Assembly: GCF_033947565.1 (NCBI RefSeq)
Contig: NZ_JARPVX010000007.1
Span: 62,001-126,000, forward strand
Length of the DNA: 64,000 nt
Direction of reading: 5' to 3'
Source: Lichenihabitans sp033947565
GTDB taxonomy: Bacteria > Pseudomonadota > Alphaproteobacteria > Rhizobiales > Beijerinckiaceae
Part shown: in pieces, positions 1 to 8,576 of the stretch
How positions within the stretch are numbered: the stretch's first letter is position 1
Layout: the number at the start of each line of letters is the position of its first letter
Program-made: the position numbers and the translations under genes
The notes under the pieces: generated by a model
The model's database searches: none
The model's input: only the letters and a program-made list of their open reading frames with translations
Told to the model about the DNA's origin: nothing

Positions 1-1
1 G

Positions 2-640
2 TTGTCCGCCTTCCGCAACGTCGGCCAGTCGTGCAGCGCGCCGACCCGCATGATCGTGCCGGCCGACCGCCTCGCCGAGGTCGAGGAGCTGGCCCGCCAG
101 GCCGTGGCGGGTCTGCGGGTCGGCGATCCCCGTGCCGCCGAAACCACCATGGGGCCGATCGCCAATGCGGCCCAGCATGCCCGGGTGCAGGCCATGATCG
201 AGGCGGGACGCGCCGAGGGTGCCAAGCTCGTTTGCGGCGGCCTCGGCCGACCCGCGCATCTCAACCGCGGCTATTTCGTACAGCCGACCGTGTTTTCCGC
301 CGTGACGCCCGCCATGCGCATCGCCCGCGAGGAGATCTTCGGCCCGGTGTTGTCGATCATGCCGTACCGCGACGAGGCGGAAGCGTTGCGGATCGCCAAC
401 GACACGGTCTACGGGCTCGGCTCTCAGGTGCAGTCGGGCGATCTCGGGCGCGCTCGGCGGTTCGCCATGGGGCTTCGGGCCGGGCAAGTGCACATCAACT
501 ATCCCGCCTGGGACGGCAGGGCCGCCTTCGGGGGTTACAAGCGGTCCGGCAACGGGCGCGAATACGGTGTTCACGGCCTCGAAGAGTTCCTGGAAACCAA
601 GTCCGTGCTCGGTTATGCGCCCGACGAGGCGCACAGCTAG
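2..640 (+). CDS. Aldehyde dehydrogenase, C-terminal part (gene cut by window start)
   Basis: This is the catalytic and C-terminal part of an NAD(P)-dependent aldehyde dehydrogenase, which oxidises an aldehyde to a carboxylic acid. The fragment opens on the nucleophile region: GQSCSAP lies at about residues 8-14, with the catalytic Cys at about 11. The EEIFGPVLS motif and the late FGGYKRSGNGRE segment are also typical. About 212 residues remain of a usual 480-500, so the N-terminal NAD-binding half lies before base 1 and the true start is not visible. A DSD1-like gene follows 44 bases downstream on the same strand, so the two may be co-transcribed. The substrate cannot be told. Confidence 0.93.
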   Translation: MSAFRNVGQSCSAPTRMIVPADRLAEVEELARQAVAGLRVGDPRAAETTMGPIANAAQHARVQAMIEAGRAEGAKLVCGGLGRPAHLNRGYFVQPTVFSAVTPAMRIAREEIFGPVLSIMPYRDEAEALRIANDTVYGLGSQVQSGDLGRARRFAMGLRAGQVHINYPAWDGRAAFGGYKRSGNGREYGVHGLEEFLETKSVLGYAPDEAHS

Positions 641-684
641 GCGTTCCGCCCAAAGCCATCCACCACCATTCGGAGTTTGCGACC

Positions 685-1854
685 ATGGCCGAAACGGCGA
701 CGCTGGCCCCCGCCCCACCCACGACGCTTGGTGATCTCGACACCCCCTGCCTGGTGCTCGATGTCGCCCGGCTGGAGGCGAACGTATCGCGTTTGCGCGC
801 CCGGCTCGATCGCCTCGGCGTGACCCTGCGGCCGCATCTGAAGACCGCCAAATCGGTCGAGGCAGGGCGGCGCGTCATGGTGACGCCGAGCGGCCCGGCC
901 ACCGTGTCGACGCTGCAGGAAGCCGAGCAATTCGCCGCCGCCGGCGTGCGGGACATCACCTATGCGGTCGGTATCGCGCCCGACAAGCTCCCGCGCGTGC
1001 TGGCGCTGCGGGCCCGCGGCGTCGATATCGCGGTGGTGCTCGACACGGTGGCGCAGGCCGAAGCCCTCGTGGTGGCGTCCCGTCAGGCGGGCGCCCCCGT
1101 GCCGGCCTATATCGAGATCGATTGCGATGGACACCGCTCGGGCGTGTTGCCCGGCGACGCGGACCGGCTTGTCGCCATCGGGCGGACGCTCGCGAATGGC
1201 GCGGAGCTTCGGGGCGTGCTCACCCATGCGGGTGAAAGCTATGCGGCGCGCGGCATGGACGCACTTCGGATCTGCGCCGAAGGGGAGCGGCGTGCCGCCG
1301 TGGACGCCGCCACGGTGCTGCGGAACGCGGGACTGGCCTGTCCGGTGGTCAGCGTCGGGTCGACCCCGACCGCTTTCGCGGCCGAGGACCTGACCGGGGT
1401 CACGGAAGTGCGGGCCGGCGTCTTCGTGTTCTTCGATCTTGTGATGACCGGCATCGGCGTTTGCACGGTGAGCGATATTGCGCTGTCGGTTCTGGCGACC
1501 GTGATCGGCCACCAGTACGACAAGGGCTGGATCCTGGTTGACGCGGGGTGGATGGCGATGTCCCAGGATCGCGGCACGGCCAAGCAGGCCGTCAACCAGG
1601 GTTATGGGGTCGTTTGCGACCTCGCGGGTCAGCCTTATGCGGACCTCATCATGGTAGGGGCCAACCAGGAGCATGGCATCGTGGCCTTGCGGCCGGGCGC
1701 CGACGGCGCTCTGCCGGCGCTGGCGATCGGCGATCGCGTCCGCATCCTGCCCAATCATGCCTGCGCGACGGGAGCCCAGCACGGCGCTTATCACGTGGTG
1801 CGCGGCGCTTCGCCCACCCTGGAAGCGACGTGGCCCCGCTTTGGAGGATGGTGA
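685..1854 (+). CDS. DSD1-family PLP enzyme (D-threonine aldolase / D-serine dehydratase-like)
   Basis: This 389-residue protein has an alanine-racemase-like N-terminal barrel and a DSD1-type C-terminal domain. Members cleave D-threonine-type 3-hydroxy amino acids or dehydrate D-serine, using PLP and a metal ion. The PLP lysine is probably K53 in HLKTAKS. PNHAC near the end supplies His358 and Cys360, which match the metal-binding His-x-Cys pair known in this family. The frame stays open far upstream, but similarity to the family begins only after the ATG at 685. A RidA gene starts two bases after the stop, which suits an enzyme that releases reactive enamine or imine. Aldolase and dehydratase activity cannot be separated here. 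Confidence 0.88.
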   Translation: MAETATLAPAPPTTLGDLDTPCLVLDVARLEANVSRLRARLDRLGVTLRPHLKTAKSVEAGRRVMVTPSGPATVSTLQEAEQFAAAGVRDITYAVGIAPDKLPRVLALRARGVDIAVVLDTVAQAEALVVASRQAGAPVPAYIEIDCDGHRSGVLPGDADRLVAIGRTLANGAELRGVLTHAGESYAARGMDALRICAEGERRAAVDAATVLRNAGLACPVVSVGSTPTAFAAEDLTGVTEVRAGVFVFFDLVMTGIGVCTVSDIALSVLATVIGHQYDKGWILVDAGWMAMSQDRGTAKQAVNQGYGVVCDLAGQPYADLIMVGANQEHGIVALRPGADGALPALAIGDRVRILPNHACATGAQHGAYHVVRGASPTLEATWPRFGGW

Positions 1855-1855
1855 G

Positions 1856-2284
1856 GTGACGACGTTGACCCCCACACCCATCGTGACCGACAGGGTATCG
1901 CCCCCCGGCGGCCACTATGCCCAGGGCGTTGCGGCCGGGCCGCATGTGTATGTGTCGGGCCAATTGCCCGTGCGCCCGGACGGCAGCAAGGACCCGGACG
2001 CCGATTTCGATACCCAGGCCGCGCTGGCGATCTCCAATATGCTGGCCGTGCTTGCGGCGGCCGGCGGTGGCCCCGAGCATCTCGTCAAGGTCACGGCCTA
2101 TATCGTCGGGATCGCCAACTGGCCCCGCTTCAACGCCGTTTATGCGCGCCTGATGGGTCCCCTTCGCCCGGCCCGCTCGGTGGTGCCGGTGCCGGAACTG
2201 CATTTCGGCTTCCTGGTGGAAGTCGATGCCGTCGCGATGGTGCCGGATCGGGCGGCGCCGACCGAGCGTCCCGGCCCCGCGTAA
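1856..2284 (+). CDS. RidA family enamine/imine deaminase
   Basis: This 142-residue RidA/YjgF/UK114-family protein would hydrolyse reactive enamines and imines released by PLP enzymes. Family features are the GPHVYVSGQLP strand near residue 30 and the PARSVVPVPEL segment, whose Arg normally anchors the substrate carboxylate. The GTG at 1856 is chosen because it lies directly after the TGA of the DSD1-like gene (1852-1854), which indicates translational coupling. A TTG nine bases later is a possible alternative. The pairing suggests that the upstream enzyme makes 2-aminoacrylate or a similar product. The next gene, an aminotransferase, is convergent. Confidence 0.9.
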   Translation: MTTLTPTPIVTDRVSPPGGHYAQGVAAGPHVYVSGQLPVRPDGSKDPDADFDTQAALAISNMLAVLAAAGGGPEHLVKVTAYIVGIANWPRFNAVYARLMGPLRPARSVVPVPELHFGFLVEVDAVAMVPDRAAPTERPGPA

Positions 2285-2304
2285 CGCGAGGCCGGCGGCA
2301 CCGT

Positions 2305-3681
2305 TCAGCGCAGGGCGGCCCGCACGGCCGGATCGTCCAGCACGGCATCGAGCGTCGCGCCGAGCCGGTCCACCAGAAGATCGATGTCCGCTTCCGTGCA
2401 GCAGAGCGGGGGCGCAAAGCCGATCATGTCATCCGCAAAGGCGCGGAAGATGAGCCGGTTCTCGAGGCCATGGGCGGCCAGCTTGCCGGCGATGCCGAGT
2501 TCGCGCGGGGGCTTGGTCTTGCGGGCCTTGTCGGTGACGAGCTCGAGCCCCTGCAGCATGCCCCGCCCGCGCACCTCGCCGACGAGCGGATGCGCCGCGA
2601 AGGCGCCCAGGCGGTCTGCCAGATAGGCGCCGACGCGCTGGCCCTGCGCGAGCAGGCCGTTTTCGTAAAGGTCGAGCACCGCGAGCCCTACGGCCGCGCT
2701 GACCGGGTGAGCCGAATAGGTGAGCCCGTGCCCGATCGTGGCCCCTTCGGGGCTGCCGTCGCGGATCGTGGTGTAGACATCTTCCGACATCAGCACCGCC
2801 CCCATCGGCACATAGCCGGAGGTGAGGCCTTTGGCGACCGTCATCATGTCGGGCACGATCGCCTCGTCGGCGCAGGCGAACAGCGGCCCCGTGCGGCCGA
2901 AGCCGGTGATCACTTCGTCGGCGATGAACAGGATGCCGAGGTCCCGGCAGGCGTCGCGCATGGCGGGCAGCCAGCCCCGCGGCGGCACGATGATGCCGCC
3001 CGACCCCGTGATGGGCTCGCAGAAGAAAGCCGCCACCGTATCGGCCCCGAGGGCCTCGACCTTGGCCCGCAGCTCGGCCAGCGACGCTGCGATGATGGTT
3101 TCAGGGTCCGAGCCGACGGGGTTGCGGTAGGGGTAGGGGTTGGCGATGTAATGTTGCCACGGGAGCGGCAGGTCGGAGTCGCGGTGAAAGGCCGGCAAAG
3201 CCGTGATGCCCGCTCCGGTCGAGGACGAGCCGTGATAGCCCCTGGCCAGGGAGATGACGTTGCGACGCTCGGGCGTGCCCTTGGCGTGCATGTAGAAGCG
3301 GATGAAGCGCACCACGCTGTCGATCGCGTCCGAACCGCCGAGCGTGAAGAACACGTGGTTGAGATCGCCGGGCGCCAAGTCGGCCAACCGCGACGCGAGC
3401 CGGATCGCCGGCTCGGACGCATAGCCGAAATAGCCGGTCGCATAGGGCAGACGGAGCATCTGTTCCGTCGCGGCCCGAACCACGCTGTCCTGCCCGTAGC
3501 CGACGTTGACGCACCACAGGCCGGAAAAGCCGTCGAGCAGGGTGCGTCCCGACGCGTCGGTCAGGTAGGCCCCCTTGCCCGAGCTCAGCACGTGGGCGCC
3601 GCGCCGTTCGTGGTCGCGCCACGACATCACGGGATGGATCAGGTGGGCGCGATCGAGTTCGGCGAGGTTGTTGGCCAACAT
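2305..3681 (-). CDS. Class III aminotransferase (omega-amino acid/putrescine:pyruvate type)
   Basis: This 458-residue fold-type I PLP enzyme moves an amino group from an omega-amino acid or diamine to a keto acid. Seen in order are an N-terminal HPVMSW segment, the DGFSGLWCVNVGYG core, ARGYHGSS, IADEVITGFGRTG, and the PLP lysine in TVAKGLTSG at about residue 284. The frame extends 80 codons upstream without family similarity, so the ATG at 3681 (MLANNLAELDR) is preferred. It is divergent from a succinate-semialdehyde-type dehydrogenase, and such pairs commonly deaminate an amine and then oxidise the aldehyde. GABA, beta-alanine or putrescine are plausible substrates, but the choice is inferred from family only. 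Confidence 0.92.
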   Translation of the reverse strand: MLANNLAELDRAHLIHPVMSWRDHERRGAHVLSSGKGAYLTDASGRTLLDGFSGLWCVNVGYGQDSVVRAATEQMLRLPYATGYFGYASEPAIRLASRLADLAPGDLNHVFFTLGGSDAIDSVVRFIRFYMHAKGTPERRNVISLARGYHGSSSTGAGITALPAFHRDSDLPLPWQHYIANPYPYRNPVGSDPETIIAASLAELRAKVEALGADTVAAFFCEPITGSGGIIVPPRGWLPAMRDACRDLGILFIADEVITGFGRTGPLFACADEAIVPDMMTVAKGLTSGYVPMGAVLMSEDVYTTIRDGSPEGATIGHGLTYSAHPVSAAVGLAVLDLYENGLLAQGQRVGAYLADRLGAFAAHPLVGEVRGRGMLQGLELVTDKARKTKPPRELGIAGKLAAHGLENRLIFRAFADDMIGFAPPLCCTEADIDLLVDRLGATLDAVLDDPAVRAALR

Positions 3682-3878
3682 GGGGGTATTCGCTGGGTTC
3701 GAGATGCCGCCATGATGCGGGACAAGCGCCGAAGATGCTGCGGTTGCCGCCCATCGGGGCCGCAGCTCCTGTTGAACGGCCCGGCCAAGCGGCAGCTTTC
3801 CATGCCGTCGCAGGCCTAGGATGCTGGCGGACGACCTGTTCCGCACGACCGTGACAGGTGAGAAAGCGCGAGACCCGC

Positions 3879-5339
3879 ATGACCCTTTCCCTTCTCCGTG
3901 ACCCTTCGCTGTTTCGGACAAGCGCCTTGATCGGCGGTGCCTGGGTGGGGGCCGCCGCGGGCGGCACGATCGATGTCACCAACCCCGCCACGGGCGAGCG
4001 CCTCGGCACCGTTCCGGACCTCGGCGCCGATGACACCCGCGACGCCGTCGCGGCCGCCGCGGCCGCCTGGCAGGACTGGCGCGCCACACCGGCCCCCGTG
4101 CGCGCCGATCGTCTCATGGCCTGGTACGACGCCGTGCTGGCGGCCGCCGACGACCTCGCGCTGATCCTGACGCTCGAACAGGGAAAACCGCTCGCCGAGG
4201 CGCGCGGCGAGGTCCTTTACGGCGCGGGCTTCATCCGCTGGTTCGCTGAAGAAGCGCGCCGCATCGGGGGGGCGAGCGTGCCGGCGCCGACCAGCGATCG
4301 CCGCATCCTGGTTCTCAAGGAGCCCGTGGGGGTGTCGGCCGCCATCACGCCCTGGAATTTTCCGATCGCCATGATCACCCGGAAGGCGGCGCCCGCCCTG
4401 GCGGCCGGCTGCACGGTGGTGATCAAGCCGTCCGAGCTGACACCCTTCTCGGCCCTGGCGCTCGCGGTTCTGGCCGAGCGCGTCGGCATTCCGCCTGGGG
4501 TCGTCAACGTGGTCACCGGCGCGCCCGGCACGGTCGGCGGCGTGCTGACCTCCGACATCCGCGTCCGCAAACTGTCGTTCACCGGCTCGACCGCGGTCGG
4601 TCGGCTGTTGATGGCGCAATGCGCCGCCACCGTGAAGCGGGTCAGCCTCGAACTCGGCGGCAACGCGCCCTTCATCGTTTTCGACGACGCCGATCTCGAC
4701 CTCGCGGTCGCGGGCGCCGTGGCGTCGAAGTTCCGCAACGCCGGCCAGACCTGCGTCTGCGCCAACCGCATCCTGGTTCAGGACGGCATCCACGACCGTT
4801 TCGTCGCGGCACTCGCGTCCGCGGCCGCGGGCTTCCGCCTCGGCGACGGCCGCGACGCCGGCGTGACCATGGGGCCGCTCATCAACGCGGCGGCCCGCGC
4901 CAAGGTCATGGCGCATCTGGCCGATGCCCAGACCAAGGGTGGCCGGCTGCAGACCCCGGGGGGCACCGACCGCGGCGGCTCCTTCGTGGCTCCGGCGGTG
5001 CTGACGGGCGCCACGCCCGAGATGCAGCTCGCGCACGAAGAAACCTTCGGTCCCTTGGCCCCCGTGTTCCGCTTCCGCAGCGAAGCGGAAGCGCTCGATC
5101 TCGCCAATGCCACGCCGTTCGGCCTCGCGGCCTATTTCTACACCGCCGACCTCCGGCGGTCGTGGCGCGTGGCCGAGCGCCTCGAAGCCGGCATGGTGGG
5201 GCTCAACACCGGCTCCGTGTCGCTCGAGATGGCGCCCTTCGGCGGCATCAAGCAGTCGGGCATCGGCCGCGAGGGGTCGAGCCTCGGCATCGAGGAATAC
5301 CTCGAGGCCAAGGCGTTCCACATCGGCGGCCTCCAGTGA
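3879..5339 (+). CDS. NAD(P)-dependent aldehyde dehydrogenase, succinate-semialdehyde type
   Basis: This is a complete 486-residue aldehyde dehydrogenase close to GabD. Motifs include TPWNFPIAM in the cofactor domain, the SFTGSTAVG glycine segment, the general base in SLELGGNAPF at about residue 257, and the nucleophile in GQTCVCANR at about residue 292. The ending FGGIKQSGIGREGS is typical of succinate-semialdehyde dehydrogenases. The ATG at 3879 gives the normal length, while a GTG at 3858 would add seven residues. The gene is divergent from the aminotransferase and overlaps or abuts the next dehydrogenase, so the two downstream genes are probably one transcript. Confidence 0.92.
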   Translation: MTLSLLRDPSLFRTSALIGGAWVGAAAGGTIDVTNPATGERLGTVPDLGADDTRDAVAAAAAAWQDWRATPAPVRADRLMAWYDAVLAAADDLALILTLEQGKPLAEARGEVLYGAGFIRWFAEEARRIGGASVPAPTSDRRILVLKEPVGVSAAITPWNFPIAMITRKAAPALAAGCTVVIKPSELTPFSALALAVLAERVGIPPGVVNVVTGAPGTVGGVLTSDIRVRKLSFTGSTAVGRLLMAQCAATVKRVSLELGGNAPFIVFDDADLDLAVAGAVASKFRNAGQTCVCANRILVQDGIHDRFVAALASAAAGFRLGDGRDAGVTMGPLINAAARAKVMAHLADAQTKGGRLQTPGGTDRGGSFVAPAVLTGATPEMQLAHEETFGPLAPVFRFRSEAEALDLANATPFGLAAYFYTADLRRSWRVAERLEAGMVGLNTGSVSLEMAPFGGIKQSGIGREGSSLGIEEYLEAKAFHIGGLQ

Positions 5340-5353
5340 GCGCCGCCCTCCCC

Positions 5354-6439
5354 ATGGCTCCGGCTCCGAAGCATCACCGCATCGCGCTCATCCCGGGCGA
5401 CGGCATCGGCGGCGAGGTGATCGAGGCGGGCTGGTCGGTGCTGCAGGCGGCGGCGAACCGCTTCGGCTTCGTCCTCACGGGCGAAACCTTCCCCTGGTCC
5501 TGCGAGCATTATCTCCGGCACGGCCGCATGATGCCCGAAGACGGCATTGCGCAATTGCGCGCTTTTTCGGCCATCTATCTCGGCGCCGTCGGCTGGCCGC
5601 AGCGCGTGCCGGATTCGGTGTCGCTGCACGGCCTGTTGCTGCCGATCCGCAAGGCCTTCGATCTTTACGTCAACGCCCGTCCGCACCGTCTTCTCGCCGG
5701 GGTGCGGGGGCCGTTGCGGGCGGAAGCCTTCGACATCCTCTGCATCCGTGAAAACACGGAGGGCGAATATAGTGGCGCGGGCGGGCGCGTGCATCAGGGG
5801 ACGGCGGCCGAGGTCGCGGTCGAAACGTCGGTCTTCACGCGACGCGGCATCGAGCGCATCCTTCGCTATGCCTTTCTGCAGGCGCGCGGGCGCGGCGGGC
5901 GGCTCGCCTCGGTGACCAAGTCGAATGCCCAGAAGCACTCCATGGTGTTCTGGGACGAGGTGACCGAGGCCGTCGCGGCCGACTATCCTGACGTGGAGGT
6001 GACGCGCTACCACGTCGATGCCATCGCGGCCCGCTTCATCACCGATCCCGCGAGCCTCGACGTCGTCGTGGCTTCCAACCTGTTCGGCGACATCCTCACG
6101 GATATCGGCGCGGCGATCCAGGGTGGTCTCGGCTTTGCGGCTTCGGCGAACCTCAACCCGGAAGGCGGGGTGCCGTCGATGTTCGAGCCGGTGCATGGTT
6201 CGGCACCCGACATCGCCGGCCAGGGCCGGGCAAACCCGCTCGCGACCATATGGTCCGGCGCCTTGATGCTCGCCCATCTGGGCGAGACGGCGGCTGCCGA
6301 CGCCGTTATGGCCGCGGTCGAAGCGGTGACGGCCCGGAGCACGGTGATGACGCCCGACCAGGGTGGCACGGCCAGCACCGCGGCCGTGGCCGCCGCCGTT
6401 ACGGCGGCCCTGGGCGCCGCGGCCGACCGCCGGACTTAA
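5354..6439 (+). CDS. Tartrate/isopropylmalate-type beta-decarboxylating dehydrogenase
   Basis: This 361-residue member of the isocitrate/isopropylmalate dehydrogenase fold most resembles tartrate dehydrogenase (YeaU/TtuC). It would oxidise a 2-hydroxy acid with NAD and Mn or Mg, with or without decarboxylation. Evidence is the IALIPGDGIGGEV start, RENTEGEYSGAGGR, the SVTKSNAQ strand, the metal-binding Asp segment ASNLFGDILTDIGAA, and the PVHGSAPDIAGQG nucleotide loop. The ATG at 5354 is used. A GTG at 5336 overlaps the preceding stop and would add six residues. The coupling to the aldehyde dehydrogenase suggests that both act in one catabolic route, with the substrate unknown. Confidence 0.86.
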   Translation: MAPAPKHHRIALIPGDGIGGEVIEAGWSVLQAAANRFGFVLTGETFPWSCEHYLRHGRMMPEDGIAQLRAFSAIYLGAVGWPQRVPDSVSLHGLLLPIRKAFDLYVNARPHRLLAGVRGPLRAEAFDILCIRENTEGEYSGAGGRVHQGTAAEVAVETSVFTRRGIERILRYAFLQARGRGGRLASVTKSNAQKHSMVFWDEVTEAVAADYPDVEVTRYHVDAIAARFITDPASLDVVVASNLFGDILTDIGAAIQGGLGFAASANLNPEGGVPSMFEPVHGSAPDIAGQGRANPLATIWSGALMLAHLGETAAADAVMAAVEAVTARSTVMTPDQGGTASTAAVAAAVTAALGAAADRRT

Positions 6440-6446
6440 CCGTCGG

Positions 6447-7304
6447 TCAGCCGATCGCCTGGGACGCCAGCGCGAAGGTGTGGTGGGTGCGGGCGGGACC
6501 GCGGGGCGACCCGCACCGCATCGTGGTGACGCCGCCCACATGGGCGAGCCCGGCTTCGGTCAGGAATGGCATGAGGCCGGTGTCCGGCATCGTATCGACG
6601 CGCAGGAAGCGTCCGGGCTCGGCACAGGCCGCGATAAGGGCGCGGGCCGTGTCGGCGTCGCGGGCCACCACCGGCCCCGCCAGGCGGCCCCGACCGAAGT
6701 CGCGTACGGCCGCAAAGCCGTCGTCCGCCAGGAAGATCGATCCTGCTGCCAGCAGATTGGCGTAAAGCATTGGTCGCGCCGCGCCGAAGGCGTCCTGGTC
6801 CCAGGCGACGAGCCGATCGAGGTCGGCCTCCGTGGCCTCCCGCCAGGTGATGGGGTGCGTGGCCGGGATACGGGCGACCACACCCTGCATCTGCGCGATC
6901 GTGCCGGTCGCCACGAAGCCGAGCTTTTCGTAAAGCGGCCGGCCTTCTTCCGTGGCCGACAGCAACATCGGCCGTCCCGCCGCGCGGTCGATGACGGCCT
7001 GCATGATGCGTCGCCCAAGGCCGCGCCCCCGCAAACGTTCATCGACGATGATCATGTTGATCGCCGCCTGCGTGCCGAAATCGGAGCAGAACCCGGTGCC
7101 GACCACGGCCTCGCCCGCGAGGGCGACGACGCCATGCGACAAGGCCGCCGTGAAGGCCCAGTCCTCGACACGGTGCGGCCAGCCGGCCGCCTGGGACAAG
7201 CGGACCGCCCCGGGAAGGTGAGCCTCCGCAAACGGCACCAGCGCGATGGGGTCGTCCACGGCATTCACGGCGGGCGCTTGCGACAGGGAGCGGGATCCGG
7301 ACAT
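6447..7304 (-). CDS. Two-domain GNAT N-acetyltransferase, copy 1
   Basis: This 285-residue protein has an N-terminal GNAT domain of about 135 residues and a C-terminal YitH/Acetyltransf_18-like domain. The acetyl-CoA loop is intact as RLRGRGLGRR (Q/R-x-x-G-x-G pattern), followed by YEKLGF. WPHRVEDWAF near the N-terminus recurs in a second GNAT at 19122. The C-terminal halves also match (a GRG..GPVVA..DAD pattern, then RxDT). The ATG at 7304 sits nine bases after the cupin stop, so the two genes form an operon. The acceptor is unknown. The setting suggests an amine, amino acid or amino-acid intermediate. Confidence 0.85.
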   Translation of the reverse strand: MSGSRSLSQAPAVNAVDDPIALVPFAEAHLPGAVRLSQAAGWPHRVEDWAFTAALSHGVVALAGEAVVGTGFCSDFGTQAAINMIIVDERLRGRGLGRRIMQAVIDRAAGRPMLLSATEEGRPLYEKLGFVATGTIAQMQGVVARIPATHPITWREATEADLDRLVAWDQDAFGAARPMLYANLLAAGSIFLADDGFAAVRDFGRGRLAGPVVARDADTARALIAACAEPGRFLRVDTMPDTGLMPFLTEAGLAHVGGVTTMRCGSPRGPARTHHTFALASQAIG

Positions 7305-7312
7305 GGCGCGCC

Positions 7313-7666
7313 TCACGTCACGATGACGAAGATCTTCTTGACGGTTTCGATCGTTTTCCAGGTGCCGACGAAGCCGGGCTTCAGGACGAAGTCGTCGCCC
7401 GCCTGGAACCGCTGGGTGGGGCCGCCGTCTTCCGTGATCTCGATCACCCCTTCGAGGAGGTGGCAATATTCGAAGGTTTCGCCTTTGATCGACCGCGTGG
7501 TGCCGGGCGTTCCTTCCCAGATTCCGGTGCGGACCTGGCCCGAGCGCGCCGTGTCGAGATCCCAGGTCTTGAAGGCCGGGGCGCCCTCGATCAGGCGATC
7601 GGGCGCCGCGACCGCCTCGCGGGGCGCGAATGAGGGTGCGGTGTCCAGGGAAACCAGAAGGGTCAT
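7313..7666 (-). CDS. DUF861-type cupin, copy 1
   Basis: This is a 117-residue single cupin domain of the Cupin_3/DUF861 type, related to ureidoglycine aminohydrolase cupins. Visible features are RTGIWEGTPGT, SIKGETFEYCHLLEG and AGDDFVLKPGF, ending KKIFVIVT. The ATG at 7666 is chosen because a second cupin at 20064-20417 has exactly the same length and aligns throughout. It is translated just before the GNAT at 6447-7304. Enzymatic and ligand-binding or regulatory roles are both possible. The motif shows a Glu and Cys rather than a full set of metal-binding histidines. Confidence 0.85.
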   Translation of the reverse strand: MTLLVSLDTAPSFAPREAVAAPDRLIEGAPAFKTWDLDTARSGQVRTGIWEGTPGTTRSIKGETFEYCHLLEGVIEITEDGGPTQRFQAGDDFVLKPGFVGTWKTIETVKKIFVIVT

Positions 7667-7896
7667 GGGAAGCGTCCGCTTTCGTTGATCAGGCGAGCCT
7701 CTCGAAGAGGGGGAGACCGGTGCACCCGGCAGCAGGAATAAGGCCGGCGGTCCCGCAGGGTCTGCCGTTCCCTTGTCCAGACGCGCGATAAAATGCGATG
7801 GCGGCCCCAAAGGCGGCAGCCACTGTTGGCCGATCCTGGACACGATGATGTCCCGTGAGCCGGGGACTGCCCCGGACCGTCGACGGAGCCCTCGCG

Positions 7897-8562
7897 ATGC
7901 CATTTCGACCCAAATACATCACCTTCGATTGTTATGGCACGCTCACCCGCTTCGAGATGGCCGAGAAGACGACGGAGCTCTACGGCGCCGACGTCTCCCC
8001 GGACGTGCTGGCGCAACTGATCAAGGATTTCGCGGCCTACCGGTTCAACGGCATCCTGGGCGACTGGAAGCCCTATTCGGAGGTGATCCATTATGCGCTG
8101 AAGAGCGCCTGCAAGCGCTCCGGCGTCGCCTTCGCGGACGCACATGCGCAGGCGATCTCCGACGCGATCCCGAGCTGGGGTCCGCACCCGGACGTGCCGG
8201 CCGGCCTCGCCACGGTGGCCAAGGAGATCCCGCTGGTGATCTTGTCGAACGCCATGACGGCGCAGATCCCGCACAACGTCGCCAAGCTCGGCGCGCCCTT
8301 CGCGCATGTGTTCACGGCCCAACAGGCGAATGCCTATAAGCCGCGCCTGCAGGCCTTCGAATACATGCTGGACATGCTGGGCTGCGGGCCCGAGGACATC
8401 CTGCATTGTTCGTCGTCGTTCCGCTACGACCTGATGTCGGCCTACGACCTCGGCATCAAGAACAAGGTCTGGGTGAACCGCGGCCACGAACCGCCGAACC
8501 CTTATTACGGCTATACCGAAATCAAGGACATCTCGTTCCTGCCCGGCGTGGTGGGCCTTTAG
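7897..8562 (+). CDS. HAD superfamily hydrolase, type II haloacid dehalogenase-like
   Basis: This 221-residue HAD hydrolase resembles L-2-haloacid dehalogenases. The nucleophile is D11 in ITFDCYGTL. Motif II is VILSNAM, motif III the KPRLQAFEYML lysine, and motif IV the SSSFRYDL segment, which in this family replaces the usual DD. The start is the ATG at 7897, where similarity begins, although the frame opens 14 codons earlier. It is followed after 14 bases by the FAD oxidoreductase, so the two are probably co-transcribed. In amine-catabolism clusters such HAD proteins are common with unclear substrate, so dehalogenase activity should not be assumed. Confidence 0.88.
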   Translation: MPFRPKYITFDCYGTLTRFEMAEKTTELYGADVSPDVLAQLIKDFAAYRFNGILGDWKPYSEVIHYALKSACKRSGVAFADAHAQAISDAIPSWGPHPDVPAGLATVAKEIPLVILSNAMTAQIPHNVAKLGAPFAHVFTAQQANAYKPRLQAFEYMLDMLGCGPEDILHCSSSFRYDLMSAYDLGIKNKVWVNRGHEPPNPYYGYTEIKDISFLPGVVGL

Positions 8563-8576
8563 GGGCAGCACGGATC

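Noticed and set aside
31..684. N-terminal extension of the DSD1-like frame through the aldehyde dehydrogenase gene
   Set aside because: The extension is out of frame with a clear aldehyde dehydrogenase and has low-complexity Arg/Pro sequence; similarity starts at 685.
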